NCBI GenBank assembly: GCA_900184925.1
Contig: FXYJ02000001.1
Location: forward strand, 496,001-560,000
DNA: 64,000 bases
From: Ruminococcaceae bacterium HV4-5-B5C
Lineage (GTDB): Bacteria > Bacillota > Clostridia > Oscillospirales > Acutalibacteraceae
Direction of reading: 5' to 3'
The position numbers and the translations under genes were made by a program. The stretch's first letter is position 1; each line of letters opens with the position of its first letter. This document shows, piece after piece, positions 33,418-43,127 of the stretch. The notes under the pieces are model-generated. The model ran no database searches and had not been told where the DNA came from. It saw only the letters and a list, made by a program, of their open reading frames with translations.

Positions 33418-35783
33418 TACAGGAAGATCTGAAAAAACATGCACGGGCGCTGGAACTCGATAAAATTCTGAAACAACTGGCGGAGCAGACGACATGCGAA
33501 GATGCGGCTCAGGCGGCACTGGCACTGGAGCCTTCGCCGACGGACGCGGAGCGTCTGCTTCAGGAAACGGACGATGCGTTTGTGCTGATGGCGCGTTTTG
33601 GTTCGCCGTCATTCGGGGGCCTTTCCAACGTGACCAATTCCCTCCGCCGTGCACAGGCGGGCGGTATGCTCACCATGGCGGAGCTGCTTAAAATCGGAGG
33701 GGTCCTGCGGACCCTGCGCGGCATTACGGAATGGCGTCAGAAGGGTGCGGGGGTTAAGACGAGCCTCGACGAACGGTTCAACCTGATTACGGCAAACCAG
33801 TACCTCGAGAACCGCATCGCTTCCGCGATTCTTTCGGAAGAAGAGATGGCGGACGGCGCTTCGCCCGCCCTTTCGGATATCCGTCGGAAAATCCGGCAGT
33901 CTTCCACCCGCGCCCGCGAGGTGCTGGACCGGATGACGCATTCCGCAACCTACCAGAAATATCTGCAGGAGCCGATTGTAACGATCCGCGAGGGGCGTTT
34001 CGTTGTTCCGGTCAAGGCGGAGTACCGTTCCGAAATTCCCGGTCTCGTCCACGACACGTCGGCGAGCGGTTCCACCGTCTTTGTGGAGCCAATGGGCGCC
34101 GTCGAGGCGAACAACCGCGTGAAGGTGCTCCTCTCCGAGGAGAAAAAGGAAGTGGAGCGGGTCCTTTCGGAGCTTTCGGCGGAAGCGGGAAATTTCGCCG
34201 ACACTATTATCCGTAGCTATGGGCTGGCGGTTTCGCTCAGCGTTGTGTTCGCAAAGGCTTCGCTCGCCTACCGCATGAAGGCCACAAGGCCGAAGCTGAA
34301 TGACCGCGGGCGGATTGTTCTCCGCCGCGCCCGCCACCCGCTCATCGATCCGGAAAAGGTTGTTCCGACCGATATCGAGCTCGGCACAAGCTTCGACACG
34401 CTCGTTATTACCGGGCCGAACACAGGCGGAAAAACCGTCTCACTCAAAACGGTGGGCCTTCTGACGCTGATGGCGATGTGCGGGCTGATGATTCCCGCAG
34501 CGGAAGAAAGCGAGCTTTCCGTGTTCGGTCAGGTTCTTGCGGATATCGGCGACGAACAGAGCATTGAGCAGTCGCTTTCGACCTTTTCCGCACATATGAA
34601 GAATATAATAGAGATAATCCGGCGTGCGGACGGAAACAGCCTTGTGCTGCTCGATGAGCTGGGCGCGGGGACGGACCCTGTGGAAGGCGCGGCCCTTGCG
34701 GAATCCATCCTTGAGGAACTGCGTTCCAGAGGAGCCAGAATTGCCGCCACCACTCATTATGCAGAGCTGAAAGCTTATGCGCTCCAGACTGCGGGAGTGG
34801 AAAACGCGTGCTGTGAATTCGACGTTGCAACGCTCCGGCCGACTTACCGGCTTCTGATCGGTATGCCCGGGCGTTCCAATGCGTTTGCCATTTCTCTGCG
34901 CCTTGGCATGGAACCGACCGTCGTTGAACGTGCGAAGGAACTTGTCTCCGGCGAAAACCGGCGGTTTGAGGATGTCGTTCAGAATCTTGAGGAAAGCCGC
35001 AGACGGCTGGAAGAGGAACGGGAGAAAGCGGGCCGTGCGCGTGAGGATTCTGAGCAGGCCCGCCGGGAAGCAGAGGAAGCGCGGAGCAAAGTGCAGGCCG
35101 AAACGGACCGCGCGTTCGCGCAGGCCCGCGAAAAGGCCGCGCAGCTTGTTGCCGCTACACGCTCGCAGATTGATACCCTCATGAACGAGATGGATGAGAT
35201 CCGCCGCCAGAAAAACAAAGGCATTTCCGCAGAACAGAAGGCACGGCTCAACTCCGGACTGCGGTCGCTGGAGCGTACGGCAGACCCCGTCAGCAGGAAA
35301 GAAGATTCCGGTTACCGGCTGCCGCGCGAACTCAGGGTAGGCGACACGGTTTTGATTTTCGACATCGACAAGAAGGCGACGGTTCTCCGCACAGCGGAAG
35401 GCGACCCGCCGGAGGTCCTTGTTCAGGCGGGCATTCTGCAGACGCGCGTGCCGCTTTCCAATCTGCGGCTCGTTAAGGAAACGCCTCAGAAAAAGGCGTT
35501 TCGCACGGTCACTCGCAATGTGGGACGCGCACAGGCGCGTCCTGCCACAGAAGTCGACGTACGCGGCATGACGGCGGAGGAAGCGCTGATGGAAGTGGAT
35601 CGGGCGATTGACGCCGCGACCCTTTCGGGCGTGGGGCAGCTCACCGTGATTCACGGAAAAGGCACCGGTGTGCTGCGGGGCGCGGTGCAGCAGCATCTGA
35701 AAAATTATCCCGGCGTCAGGAGCTACCGCCTCGGCACCTTCGGGGAAGGAGAGTCCGGCGTGACGGTTGTGGAACTGGAATAA
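33414..35783 (+). CDS. mutS2: MutS2 endonuclease
   Basis: 789 residues. N-terminal clamp/core helices precede the MutS ATPase with Walker A GPNTGGKT (about 334-341), then LDELGAGTDPVEG and TTHYAELKAY. A coiled-coil arm (about 500-620) leads to the C-terminal Smr nuclease domain with VDVRGMTAEEAL (about 717) and HGKGTGVLR. It has none of the mismatch-recognition domain of MutS1. MutS2 limits recombination and acts on stalled ribosomes in Firmicutes. The start overlaps the previous stop. Confidence 0.96.
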   Translation: MIQEDLKKHARALELDKILKQLAEQTTCEDAAQAALALEPSPTDAERLLQETDDAFVLMARFGSPSFGGLSNVTNSLRRAQAGGMLTMAELLKIGGVLRTLRGITEWRQKGAGVKTSLDERFNLITANQYLENRIASAILSEEEMADGASPALSDIRRKIRQSSTRAREVLDRMTHSATYQKYLQEPIVTIREGRFVVPVKAEYRSEIPGLVHDTSASGSTVFVEPMGAVEANNRVKVLLSEEKKEVERVLSELSAEAGNFADTIIRSYGLAVSLSVVFAKASLAYRMKATRPKLNDRGRIVLRRARHPLIDPEKVVPTDIELGTSFDTLVITGPNTGGKTVSLKTVGLLTLMAMCGLMIPAAEESELSVFGQVLADIGDEQSIEQSLSTFSAHMKNIIEIIRRADGNSLVLLDELGAGTDPVEGAALAESILEELRSRGARIAATTHYAELKAYALQTAGVENACCEFDVATLRPTYRLLIGMPGRSNAFAISLRLGMEPTVVERAKELVSGENRRFEDVVQNLEESRRRLEEEREKAGRAREDSEQARREAEEARSKVQAETDRAFAQAREKAAQLVAATRSQIDTLMNEMDEIRRQKNKGISAEQKARLNSGLRSLERTADPVSRKEDSGYRLPRELRVGDTVLIFDIDKKATVLRTAEGDPPEVLVQAGILQTRVPLSNLRLVKETPQKKAFRTVTRNVGRAQARPATEVDVRGMTAEEALMEVDRAIDAATLSGVGQLTVIHGKGTGVLRGAVQQHLKNYPGVRSYRLGTFGEGESGVTVVELE

Positions 35784-35808
35784 AGTGCGAACGGGAGGTC
35801 TTTGAGAG

Positions 35809-36483
35809 ATGGAATCCATAGTTCGGCAAGGTGCGCAGACTCCGCAGAAGAAGAACACGGGCCTGAAGATCGGCGTTGCGGTTCTGATCGTACTGATTGC
35901 GGCGGTGTGCGTCGTTGTCGGTCTGGCGTTCAGCGACCCGTACCGGGACAGGGGCCTCGAGACAATCCAGCCGTCCGACCGCCTTGCCACTGTAACAGCG
36001 GCATCCGTTCTGACCGGGAAGGAGAACAGCTTTTCCATTGACGACGTGAATGCGTACCTTGCCTACCGGTTCCAGCAAGACACCGCGAAAGGGCAGGGAG
36101 CGGATTTTCAGGTGAAGGCCGTCGAGGCAATCGACTTTTCGGGAAGCAGCGCGGATATTTATCTGCCGGTTGTTTTCCGGGGAAAGAGCATCGGCGTTTC
36201 ATTCAACGTAACCCCTTCGCTTGACGCGGCGGCTGGGGAACTGCGGTTTCAGGTCAATTCGGCGCATGTGGGTCGTCTTCCCGTTCCGGTGGACCCGGTG
36301 CTCCGGAAAGCGGAGGCACATCTTCCGGAGGACTTCCGGCTGGACGGCCACACGGTTGTCTGCAGAGCACCTTCGCTGAAGATTTCCGCGCTTGGCGTGA
36401 CCGCCTCCGCGAGCCTTACCGAGATGAAGCTGGGCGACGGTACGCTGAACCTCGCAGCAAAAGCAAAGCTGACCCTTGGGTGA
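35809..36483 (+). CDS. Membrane-anchored extracytoplasmic protein, YpmS/DUF2140-like
   Basis: 224 residues. A short basic tail precedes one membrane helix (about 20-42: IGVAVLIVLIAAVCVVVGLAF). A beta-rich extracytoplasmic domain follows, with QVNSAHVGRLPVPVD and an alternating end (KISALGVTASASL). This pattern resembles YpmS-type proteins; the match is moderate. ATG 35809 is 26 bases after mutS2 with GGGAGG upstream. Confidence 0.6.
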   Translation: MESIVRQGAQTPQKKNTGLKIGVAVLIVLIAAVCVVVGLAFSDPYRDRGLETIQPSDRLATVTAASVLTGKENSFSIDDVNAYLAYRFQQDTAKGQGADFQVKAVEAIDFSGSSADIYLPVVFRGKSIGVSFNVTPSLDAAAGELRFQVNSAHVGRLPVPVDPVLRKAEAHLPEDFRLDGHTVVCRAPSLKISALGVTASASLTEMKLGDGTLNLAAKAKLTLG

Positions 36484-36496
36484 CAAGAAAAAAGCC

Positions 36497-36525
36497 TTGA
36501 CACCTCGTTTTGTTTCCTGTATAAT
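36497..36525 (+). promoter_or_regulatory. Promoter of the ylxM-ffh-rpsP-khpA operon
   Basis: TTGACA (36497-36502), 17 bases, TATAAT (36520-36525). Confidence 0.9.
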
Positions 36526-36530
36526 CCTAG

Positions 36531-36554
36531 ATGTAAAGAGCAAAAGCTTTACAT
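36531..36554 (+). promoter_or_regulatory. Inverted repeat at the ylxM transcription start
   Basis: ATGTAAAG (36531-36538) and CTTTACAT (36547-36554) are exact inverted repeats 8 bases apart, located at about +1. It could be an operator or a 5' mRNA hairpin just before the ribosome site. Confidence 0.55.
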
Positions 36555-36568
36555 AAGGCGGTGTTTTC

Positions 36569-36934
36569 ATGCCGAAAGACCTGTCAATTTCCCAGTTGCT
36601 TGATTATTACGGCAATATGCTGACTGAAAAGCAGCGGGAAGTCATCGATTTTTACTATAACGACGACCTCTCCCTCTCCGAAATTGCGGAGAACGAGGGC
36701 ATTTCCCGTCAGGGTGTCCGGGACGCAATTAAACGTGCCGAAGCGCAGCTGACCGAAATGGAAGATCGTCTCGGCTTTTTAAAGCGGTCCGCCGAGGTGC
36801 GGGCGGGTCTTGAGCAGATTTGCGAGGCCGCCGGCCGCATTCGCGAAAACAACAGCAGGTGCAGCAGCGTGCGGCAGATTGGAGAAGATGCGGGCAGCAT
36901 TCTTCAGTGTGCCAGACGCCTTCTGGAAGAGTAA
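36569..36934 (+). CDS. ylxM: YlxM, signal-recognition-particle-associated HTH protein
   Basis: 121 residues with a sigma-region-4-like helix-turn-helix (LTEKQREVIDFYYNDDLSLSEIAENEGISRQGVRDAIKRAE) and a helical tail. YlxM regulates SRP GTPase activity with Ffh in Gram-positives. Conserved position before ffh. ATG 36569 follows AAGGCGG. Confidence 0.92.
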   Translation: MPKDLSISQLLDYYGNMLTEKQREVIDFYYNDDLSLSEIAENEGISRQGVRDAIKRAEAQLTEMEDRLGFLKRSAEVRAGLEQICEAAGRIRENNSRCSSVRQIGEDAGSILQCARRLLEE

Positions 36935-36946
36935 GGAGGATACGCT

Positions 36947-38275
36947 TTGGCGTTTGAAAGCCTATCGGAGAAACTTTCCGCCGTATTTAAACGGCTGAAA
37001 TCAAAAGGAAAGCTGTCGGAGCAGGATGTTAAGGACGTCATGCGCGAAGTCCGGCTTGCTCTGCTGGAAGCCGACGTCAATTATAAAGTTGCCAAGGATT
37101 TTACCGCGAAGGTTTCGGCCCGCGCCGTCGGCGCGGAGGTTATGGAGAGCCTGACCCCGGCGCAGATGGTCATCAAGATCGTGAACGAGGAGCTCACTGC
37201 CCTGATGGGCGGAGGAGAAGCGCGTCTCAACAGTGCCTCGTCGCCGCCTGCCGTTGTGCTCTTCTGCGGCCTTCAGGGCTCCGGCAAAACGACCCACGCG
37301 GGCAAACTTGCGCTGATGCTGAAACATGAAGGCCACAGGCCGCTGCTTGTCGCCGGCGATATTTACCGCCCTGCGGCCATCCAGCAGCTCAAGGTCATCG
37401 GAGAAAAAGCGGAGGTTCCCGTCTTTGAGATGGGAACGGAGGACCCGGTAAAGATCAGCAGGGCCGCCATCAAACATGCGAAAGATTACGGCAATGACTT
37501 TGTGCTGATCGACACGGCCGGTCGTCTGCAGATCGACGAAAAGCTCATGGACGAGCTTCAGAATATTCGGGCCGCCGTGCATCCGACGGACACCCTGCTT
37601 GTTGTGGATGCCATGACCGGGCAGGAGGCCGTCAACGTCGCCAAGTCGTTCGACGACCTGCTCGACATCACAGGCGTGATTTTAACGAAGCTCGACGGCG
37701 ACGCCAGAGGCGGCGCAGCGCTTTCGGTGCGTGCCGTGACCGGGAAGCCGATCAAGTACGCCGGCACTGGTGAAAAGCTCTCCGATCTCGAGGTGTTCCA
37801 CCCGGACCGCATGGCTTCGCGCATTCTTGGAATGGGTGACGTGCTTACCCTGATTGAGGATGCCGAGAAAAACATGGACCGCAAATCCGCCGAACAGGCG
37901 GCGCGGAAAATGATGCATGACGGGCTCGATCTGAATGATGTTCTCAGTCAGATGCGCCAGATGAAGAAAATGGGCCCGATGAAGAACGTGATTTCCAAGA
38001 TGCCCGGCATGGCGCAGCAGATGAAAGACGTGGACATCGACGACCGGCAAATCGACCGCACGGAGGCGCTGATTCTTTCCATGACGCCGCGCGAGCGCGA
38101 GAAGCCGGAGCTGATCAATCCCTCCCGCAAACGCCGCATTGCCGCAGGGAGCGGCATGAAGGTGGAAGACGTGAACCGTCTTCTCAAAGGCTATGAACAG
38201 ATGCGGAAAATGATGAAGCAGATGAAGAACCCCGGCTTCCGTAAACGCCTTTCCGGTCTGGGAAAACCGTTCTAA
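36947..38275 (+). CDS. ffh: Signal recognition particle protein Ffh
   Basis: 442 residues. N-domain, then NG GTPase with [31 protein letters not shown] methionine-rich M domain binds 4.5S/6S RNA (repeated MRQMKK and QMKNPG stretches). It targets nascent membrane proteins. TTG 36947 follows AAGGAGGA at ideal spacing; the SRP RNA gene itself is not seen in this window. Confidence 0.97.
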   Translation: MAFESLSEKLSAVFKRLKSKGKLSEQDVKDVMREVRLALLEADVNYKVAKDFTAKVSARAVGAEVMESLTPAQMVIKIVNEELTALMGGGEARLNSASSPPAVVLFCGLQGSGKTTHAGKLALMLKHEGHRPLLVAGDIYRPAAIQQLKVIGEKAEVPVFEMGTEDPVKISRAAIKHAKDYGNDFVLIDTAGRLQIDEKLMDELQNIRAAVHPTDTLLVVDAMTGQEAVNVAKSFDDLLDITGVILTKLDGDARGGAALSVRAVTGKPIKYAGTGEKLSDLEVFHPDRMASRILGMGDVLTLIEDAEKNMDRKSAEQAARKMMHDGLDLNDVLSQMRQMKKMGPMKNVISKMPGMAQQMKDVDIDDRQIDRTEALILSMTPREREKPELINPSRKRRIAAGSGMKVEDVNRLLKGYEQMRKMMKQMKNPGFRKRLSGLGKPF

Positions 38276-38340
38276 CCAGCATTCATCCGGCTTTCGCCGG
38301 TGAAGATATGACTGAAATCCCAATGGAGGTGAGAATTTTT

Positions 38341-38583
38341 ATGGCAGTTAAAATCAGACTGCGCCGTGTCGGCGCAAAGAAAGCTCCTTTTTACCGCATC
38401 GTTGTCGCCGATTCGCGTTATCCGCGTGACGGCCGCTTTATTGAGGAAATCGGGTATTACAATCCGCTGGAAGAGCCGTCCGTCGTCAAGGTTGACGCAG
38501 ATAAGGCCAAAGAATGGATTGCAAACGGCGCACAGCCGACCGATACCGTAAAGACGCTGCTCAAAAAGCAGGGCGTTCTGTGA
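38341..38583 (+). CDS. rpsP: 30S ribosomal protein S16
   Basis: 80 residues; [40 protein letters not shown] is a complete bS16. ATG 38341 follows ATGGAGGTGAG. Conserved partner of ffh and khpA. Confidence 0.97.
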   Translation: MAVKIRLRRVGAKKAPFYRIVVADSRYPRDGRFIEEIGYYNPLEEPSVVKVDADKAKEWIANGAQPTDTVKTLLKKQGVL

Positions 38584-38602
38584 TCCGGGGGTGCAGTGTG
38601 CA

Positions 38603-38836
38603 ATGAAAGAATTGCTCATCGCGATTGCGCAGGGGCTTGTGGAAGATCCGTCGGCGGTTCGCGTCGACGTTGACGACCCGACCGAAGACGGTACCGTCGT
38701 TTATCATCTCCATGTGGCGGAGAGCGATATGGGCCGCGTTATCGGTAAGCAGGGCCGCATTGCAAAGGCAATCCGCGTTGTGATGCGTTCCGCAGCAACC
38801 CGCAACAGCACAAAGGCTTCCGTCGAAATCGACTGA
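38603..38836 (+). CDS. khpA: KH-domain RNA-binding protein KhpA
   Basis: 77 residues forming one KH domain with the GRVIGKQGRIAKAIR loop. KhpA/KhpB are global RNA chaperones that affect division. ATG 38603 follows GGGGGTG; the GTG twelve bases earlier is a less likely start. It is normally followed by rimM-trmD. Here a terminator and the ribose island come next. Confidence 0.92.
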   Translation: MKELLIAIAQGLVEDPSAVRVDVDDPTEDGTVVYHLHVAESDMGRVIGKQGRIAKAIRVVMRSAATRNSTKASVEID

Positions 38837-38841
38837 AACGC

Positions 38842-38888
38842 AAAAAAGACGGCCGCAGTATTGAAAAATACTGCGGCCGTCTTTTTTA
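38842..38888. terminator. Terminator after khpA, shared with rbsD end
   Basis: A 21-pair stem AAAAAAGACGGCCGC.../...CTTTTTT around GAAA (38842-38887). It closes both convergent transcription units. Confidence 0.88.
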
Positions 38889-38933
38889 CCTCGGTGCTTT
38901 GCGATGAGAGATTGCTGTGTAAATGAGGATTTT

Positions 38934-39329
38934 TCAGAAATTAACTCCGCACTGCAGAATGACGTTGGCAAAGGAAGTCGTCTCTCCGGTGCGCACGATT
39001 GCTTTGGCGTTTTTCAGAAGTCTTTTCAGTTCTTCGTGGGGAATATACCGATGCGGCAGGCCTTTCAGGATCTCACACGTTTTATCGTGCAGTTCCGGGC
39101 TTGCCGTTTTCATTTCTTCCGCAAGGAGGAAGGATTCGACGACCAGGTCATCGGAAACCGCCTTCAGTGTGTCAAGAAAAGAAGGAATGCCGCGCGTCAG
39201 AGTGAGGTCAATCACTTTCACATTTTGCGGAAGCGGGAGACCTGGGTCGGCAATCACAAAATATTCTGTATGGCCAATGCCGGCAATAGCCGCGCACAGT
39301 TCAGGGTTAAGAATGCCATCTTTCGTCAT
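38934..39329 (-). CDS. rbsD: D-ribose pyranase RbsD
   Basis: 131 residues. It interconverts beta-pyranose and beta-furanose forms of ribose so that RbsK can use it. The catalytic region is GIGHTEYFVIADPGLPLP, with the RbsD His. The C-terminal THFANVI-type end is present as TSFANVIL. ATG 39329 follows AAAGGA. Oriented away from the other rbs genes, it shares their intergenic control region. Confidence 0.9.
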   Translation of the reverse strand: MTKDGILNPELCAAIAGIGHTEYFVIADPGLPLPQNVKVIDLTLTRGIPSFLDTLKAVSDDLVVESFLLAEEMKTASPELHDKTCEILKGLPHRYIPHEELKRLLKNAKAIVRTGETTSFANVILQCGVNF

Positions 39330-39351
39330 TTGAGTAACAGTCCTTTCGTGG

Positions 39352-39363
39352 TAAAACGTTTTA
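39352..39363 (-). promoter_or_regulatory. RbsR operator upstream of rbsD
   Basis: TAAAACGTTTTA is a perfect 12-base palindrome of the LacI type with central CG, located 22 bases before the rbsD start. A near copy lies at 39525. Confidence 0.65.
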
Positions 39364-39491
39364 TCATTTTTGCTTTTAATTATATCGCTCCTATTCGCCA
39401 AGATATATCGGCAAATCGACCAAAAATACAGAAAAATAACTATGTAATATACTAAATATACCTCGCGAATTCAAAATATTGTCGGAATCCA

Positions 39492-39520
39492 TTGACAAAC
39501 TGTGAAATATGTACTATCTT
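39492..39520 (+). promoter_or_regulatory. Promoter of the rbsR-rbsKACB operon
   Basis: TTGACA (39492-39497), 17 bases, TATCTT (39515-39520). Confidence 0.7.
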
Positions 39521-39524
39521 TTGT

Positions 39525-39536
39525 TAAAACGTATTA
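39525..39536 (+). promoter_or_regulatory. RbsR operator upstream of rbsR
   Basis: TAAAACGTATTA differs from the operator at 39352 by one base. It lies at about +1, where a bound repressor would block initiation. Confidence 0.6.
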
Positions 39537-39621
39537 CCTGATCGGCTCAAGCGTGGCACGGGGCTTGACAGCCTGGCTTTACCGGAACCGGATCAGTTCG
39601 ATTTGAAAAGGGCAATGAAAC

Positions 39622-40701
39622 ATGCGGGTAACAATTAAAGATATTGCAAAAAAGACAGGTCTTTCGGTTTCTACGGTATCTTTGGTACTGAACCACAAGA
39701 GTGAGAGAATTTCCGAGGAAACGATTCAAAAAGTTATGCAGACGGCACAGGAAATGAATTACCACCCCAACCGTCTTGCCGTCGGCCTGATTACAAAGCG
39801 GACCCAGACCCTGGGGCTTATTATTCCGGACATTGCGAACGCATTCTTCGCCGAAATCGCAAAAGGTGCGGAAACAGAGTGCCAGAAGCAGGGCTACAGC
39901 CTGATTCTGTGCAACACAAACGATCACCCAGAAAAAGACGTTGATTACGTGAACGTCCTGATTGACAAAGGAGTCGACGGCATCCTGTTTACCATGGCGG
40001 TAAGCTCGCAGGTGCATAAGGACGTGCAGTGCTTTAATATTGCGAAACAGACGGAGAAGCCGATGATTCTTGTCGACCGGACTGTTGCGGCGGAAAACAA
40101 AGAGGCGGAACTTCCTTACGTAAATGCCGACAACGAACTCGGCGGCTATATGGCGACAAAACATCTCCTTGAGATGGGCCACCGGAAGATCGGATTTATT
40201 TCCGGTCCGATGGGGGAGCAATCTTCCCAAAACCGTCTGTTCGGGTATATCAGGGCGCTGCAGGAAGCTGATGTAACGTTTGACCCGATGCTGACCAAGG
40301 TGGGCGATTACCATATGGAAACCGGTTACCGGCTTTCGGCCGATTTGATTCGCCGGGGTGTAACGGCTATCTTTGCAGGCAACGACATGATGGCTTACGG
40401 CGTTTACCGGCAGGCAAAGGATCAGAACCTTTCGATTCCCGGTGATCTTGCGGTACTGGGATTCGATGACCTGGAGTTTTCACAGATGATGGAAGTTCCT
40501 CTGTCAAGCATAAAACAGCCCACTTACCAGATAGGCGCGTGCGCCGTGCAGAAAATTATCAGATGGATTGAACATCCGGAGCAAAAACCGGAAAGCGTTT
40601 GTTTTAAGCCGGTGCTGATGGTGCGCGAAAGCACGGGCGGCGTTTCTTCTGACCGCCCGCAGCAGAAAGAAAGGAAGGGTGAGAATGCCAAAGATTCTTA
40701 A
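39622..40701 (+). CDS. rbsR: LacI-family repressor (ribose operon)
   Basis: 359 residues. The N-terminal HTH and hinge helix (VTIKDIAKKTGLSVSTVSLVLN) precede a periplasmic-binding-protein-like sugar sensor domain. Contextual evidence makes it RbsR: adjacent rbsD, rbsK and a sugar ABC transporter. The two flanking operators have the LacI palindrome form. ATG 39622 has only a weak ribosome site (GGGCAATGAAAC). It overlaps rbsK. Confidence 0.88.
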   Translation: MRVTIKDIAKKTGLSVSTVSLVLNHKSERISEETIQKVMQTAQEMNYHPNRLAVGLITKRTQTLGLIIPDIANAFFAEIAKGAETECQKQGYSLILCNTNDHPEKDVDYVNVLIDKGVDGILFTMAVSSQVHKDVQCFNIAKQTEKPMILVDRTVAAENKEAELPYVNADNELGGYMATKHLLEMGHRKIGFISGPMGEQSSQNRLFGYIRALQEADVTFDPMLTKVGDYHMETGYRLSADLIRRGVTAIFAGNDMMAYGVYRQAKDQNLSIPGDLAVLGFDDLEFSQMMEVPLSSIKQPTYQIGACAVQKIIRWIEHPEQKPESVCFKPVLMVRESTGGVSSDRPQQKERKGENAKDS

Positions 40702-41581
40702 TTATGGTTCGATGAATATTGACAATGTTCTCCGCGTGGAAGAATTTGTCCGCCCCGGAGAGACCATTGTGGCACAAAGTATGGAACATCTCCCGGGAGG
40801 GAAGGGGCTGAACCAGTCGGTGGCACTGGCACAGGCCGGTGCCGAGGTTTATCATGCGGGAAAGATCGGACCCGACGGGGACTGGCTGCTCGACCTTATG
40901 GAACATGCCGGGGTACATACCGAGTTTGTCGGAAAAGCCGGTTCGGCAACAGGCAAAGCAATTATTCAGGTGAACCATGCCGGTCAGAACTGTATTGTTG
41001 TGTACCACGGCGCAAACGGCGAAATTTCGAAGCAGGATATTGACTCAACTCTGCAGCATTTCGGCCCAGACGATGTTTTACTGTTGCAGAATGAAATCAA
41101 TAATATTTTATACCTAATTGATAAAACGTTTGAGCAAGGTATGAAGATCGCATGGAACCCGTCTCCGTTTGCCCCGGAGATGAAGAGCTACCCGATGGAG
41201 AAAATCTCCTGCTTTCTCCTGAACGAAATTGAAGGGTATGGACTGACCGGAGAGCAGGACCCCGAAAAAATCACACAGGCGCTTCTCAGGCGAAACCCGG
41301 AGGCAAAAGTCGTTCTGACGCTTGGAAAAAGCGGTGTTCTCTACCGCGATGCAGACCACAGCGTCCGGCATGGCATCTATCAGGTCCCGGTCGTGGATAC
41401 GACGGGCGCGGGCGACACATTCACAGGCTTTTTCCTGGCGGGCATAACGGGTGGTGAATCTATCGAGGAGGCGCTGCGCCTTGCCTCGGTGGCATCTTCG
41501 CTTGAGGTTTCCCGCAAAGGCGCCGCATGTGCCATCCCAACAATGCAGGAGGTCAGGAGCGCCAGACTGGCGCTGCAGTAA
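40685..41581 (+). CDS. rbsK: Ribokinase
   Basis: 299 residues; PfkB-family sugar kinase with the N-terminal HLPGGKGLNQSVALAQAGA and catalytic DTTGAGDTFTGF (Asp in GAGD). It phosphorylates ribose to ribose 5-phosphate after uptake. ATG 40685 was chosen because AAGGAAGGG precedes it; it overlaps the rbsR end by 17 bases. Confidence 0.9.
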   Translation: MPKILNYGSMNIDNVLRVEEFVRPGETIVAQSMEHLPGGKGLNQSVALAQAGAEVYHAGKIGPDGDWLLDLMEHAGVHTEFVGKAGSATGKAIIQVNHAGQNCIVVYHGANGEISKQDIDSTLQHFGPDDVLLLQNEINNILYLIDKTFEQGMKIAWNPSPFAPEMKSYPMEKISCFLLNEIEGYGLTGEQDPEKITQALLRRNPEAKVVLTLGKSGVLYRDADHSVRHGIYQVPVVDTTGAGDTFTGFFLAGITGGESIEEALRLASVASSLEVSRKGAACAIPTMQEVRSARLALQ

Positions 41582-41615
41582 AATAACAGTTTCGAAATTG
41601 ATTTGAGGTGATATT

Positions 41616-43127
41616 TTGCAGATCAGTATGAAAAGCATCAATAAAAGTTTTGCCGGCAACCCGGTTCTGAAGGATGCAAAGTTTGACCTTGCAGACGGCG
41701 AAATTCATGCTCTGGTCGGCGAGAACGGCGCTGGAAAATCCACGCTGATGAAAATTCTGACGGGAGTTTACACACGTGACAGCGGCGAGGTCCTTGTTGA
41801 CGGCAATCCCGTGAATTTTTCCCATCCCAAGGAAGCGGAAGCTGCGGGAATTGTGTTTATCTATCAGGAGATCAATGCGATGCCGGATCTTTCCGTAACG
41901 GAAAACATGTTTATCGGGCGGGAAGTGCGCAAACGGTTTGGCGTGGTGGATTCCGCCGAAATGGAACGGCAGGCGGAAGCAATTCTCAAACGCCTTGGTG
42001 TCCGGATTCCCGTCAGGAAAGCAATGGGCGAGCTTTCAATCGGCCAGCAGCAGATGGTAGAGATCGCAAAAGCCCTTTTGGTAAACGCCAAAGTTCTTAT
42101 CCTTGATGAGCCGACCGCGGCAATGACGCTGGAAGAAACAAAAACGCTGTTCCGCATTCTGAAAGAGCTGAAGCAGAAGGGTGTTTCCTCCATCTACATC
42201 TCTCACAGAATGGAAGAGATTTTTGAAATCTGTGACCGCGTTACTATTTTGCGCGACGGGCAGTTTATCGGCACAAGGCAGATCAGCGAAACCGATATGA
42301 ACAGCCTGATCAAGATGATGATCGGTCGGGAAATCGGGGAGCGCTTCCCAGCCAGAGGCTGCAGCATCGGCGACACTGTTTTGCAGATTGAAGACTTTAC
42401 CCGGAACGGGACCTTTCAAAATGTGTCGTTTTCCGTGCGCGCCGGTGAAGTCCTCGGCGTTTCCGGTCTGATGGGCGCCGGAAGAACGGAAATCATGCAG
42501 GCAATCTTCGGGTATCTGCCGCACGATTCCGGCAGCGTCCGCGTAATGGGCAAAGAGGTTGAGATTCGTTCGCCCGAGCAGGCAAAAAAGCTCGGCATCG
42601 GGTTCATTACGGAGGATCGAAAGACGGAAGGGCTGATGCTGGAAGATTCCATCCAGCTGAATATCGGCCTGCCGAATCTTGAACGAATCTCTCACCACGG
42701 GGTACTGGACACGAAAAAAGATGATGAAATGGCCCAAAGCGCCATCCACGATCTTTCCATCCGCTGTTCCGGGGCCGGGGAAGCGTGTGAAAATCTTTCC
42801 GGCGGCAATCAGCAGAAGGTCGTGTTCGGAAAGTGGATTTTCATTGATCCCAAAATTCTGATTTTGGATGAACCGACGCGCGGTGTCGATGTAGGCGCAA
42901 AAAAAGAGATTTACAATGTGATCAACCGCCTTGCGGAAAAAGGAGTAGCCATTCTCATGGTATCTTCCGAATTGCCTGAGATTTTGGGGATGAGCGACCG
43001 GGTTATGGTTGTTCATGAAGGAAAGGTCGCAGGGATTCTCGACAACCTGACCGGCGGGGATGATTCCGGCCGTAAGGCAACGCAGGAAAATATTATGATA
43101 CTGGCAACGGGAGGAAAACTTGAATGA
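41616..43127 (+). CDS. rbsA: Ribose ABC transporter ATP-binding protein
   Basis: 503 residues with two ATPase domains. First: GENGAGKST, LSIGQQQMVEIAKAL, LILDEPTAAM. Second: GLMGAGRTE (altered Walker A), LSGGNQQKVVFGKW, LILDEPTRGVDVGAK. Duplicate domains of this form are specific to the ribose/galactose importer family. TTG 41616 follows GAGGTG; ATG 41628 is a possible alternative. Ends with ATGA overlap to rbsC. Confidence 0.92.
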   Translation: MQISMKSINKSFAGNPVLKDAKFDLADGEIHALVGENGAGKSTLMKILTGVYTRDSGEVLVDGNPVNFSHPKEAEAAGIVFIYQEINAMPDLSVTENMFIGREVRKRFGVVDSAEMERQAEAILKRLGVRIPVRKAMGELSIGQQQMVEIAKALLVNAKVLILDEPTAAMTLEETKTLFRILKELKQKGVSSIYISHRMEEIFEICDRVTILRDGQFIGTRQISETDMNSLIKMMIGREIGERFPARGCSIGDTVLQIEDFTRNGTFQNVSFSVRAGEVLGVSGLMGAGRTEIMQAIFGYLPHDSGSVRVMGKEVEIRSPEQAKKLGIGFITEDRKTEGLMLEDSIQLNIGLPNLERISHHGVLDTKKDDEMAQSAIHDLSIRCSGAGEACENLSGGNQQKVVFGKWIFIDPKILILDEPTRGVDVGAKKEIYNVINRLAEKGVAILMVSSELPEILGMSDRVMVVHEGKVAGILDNLTGGDDSGRKATQENIMILATGGKLE

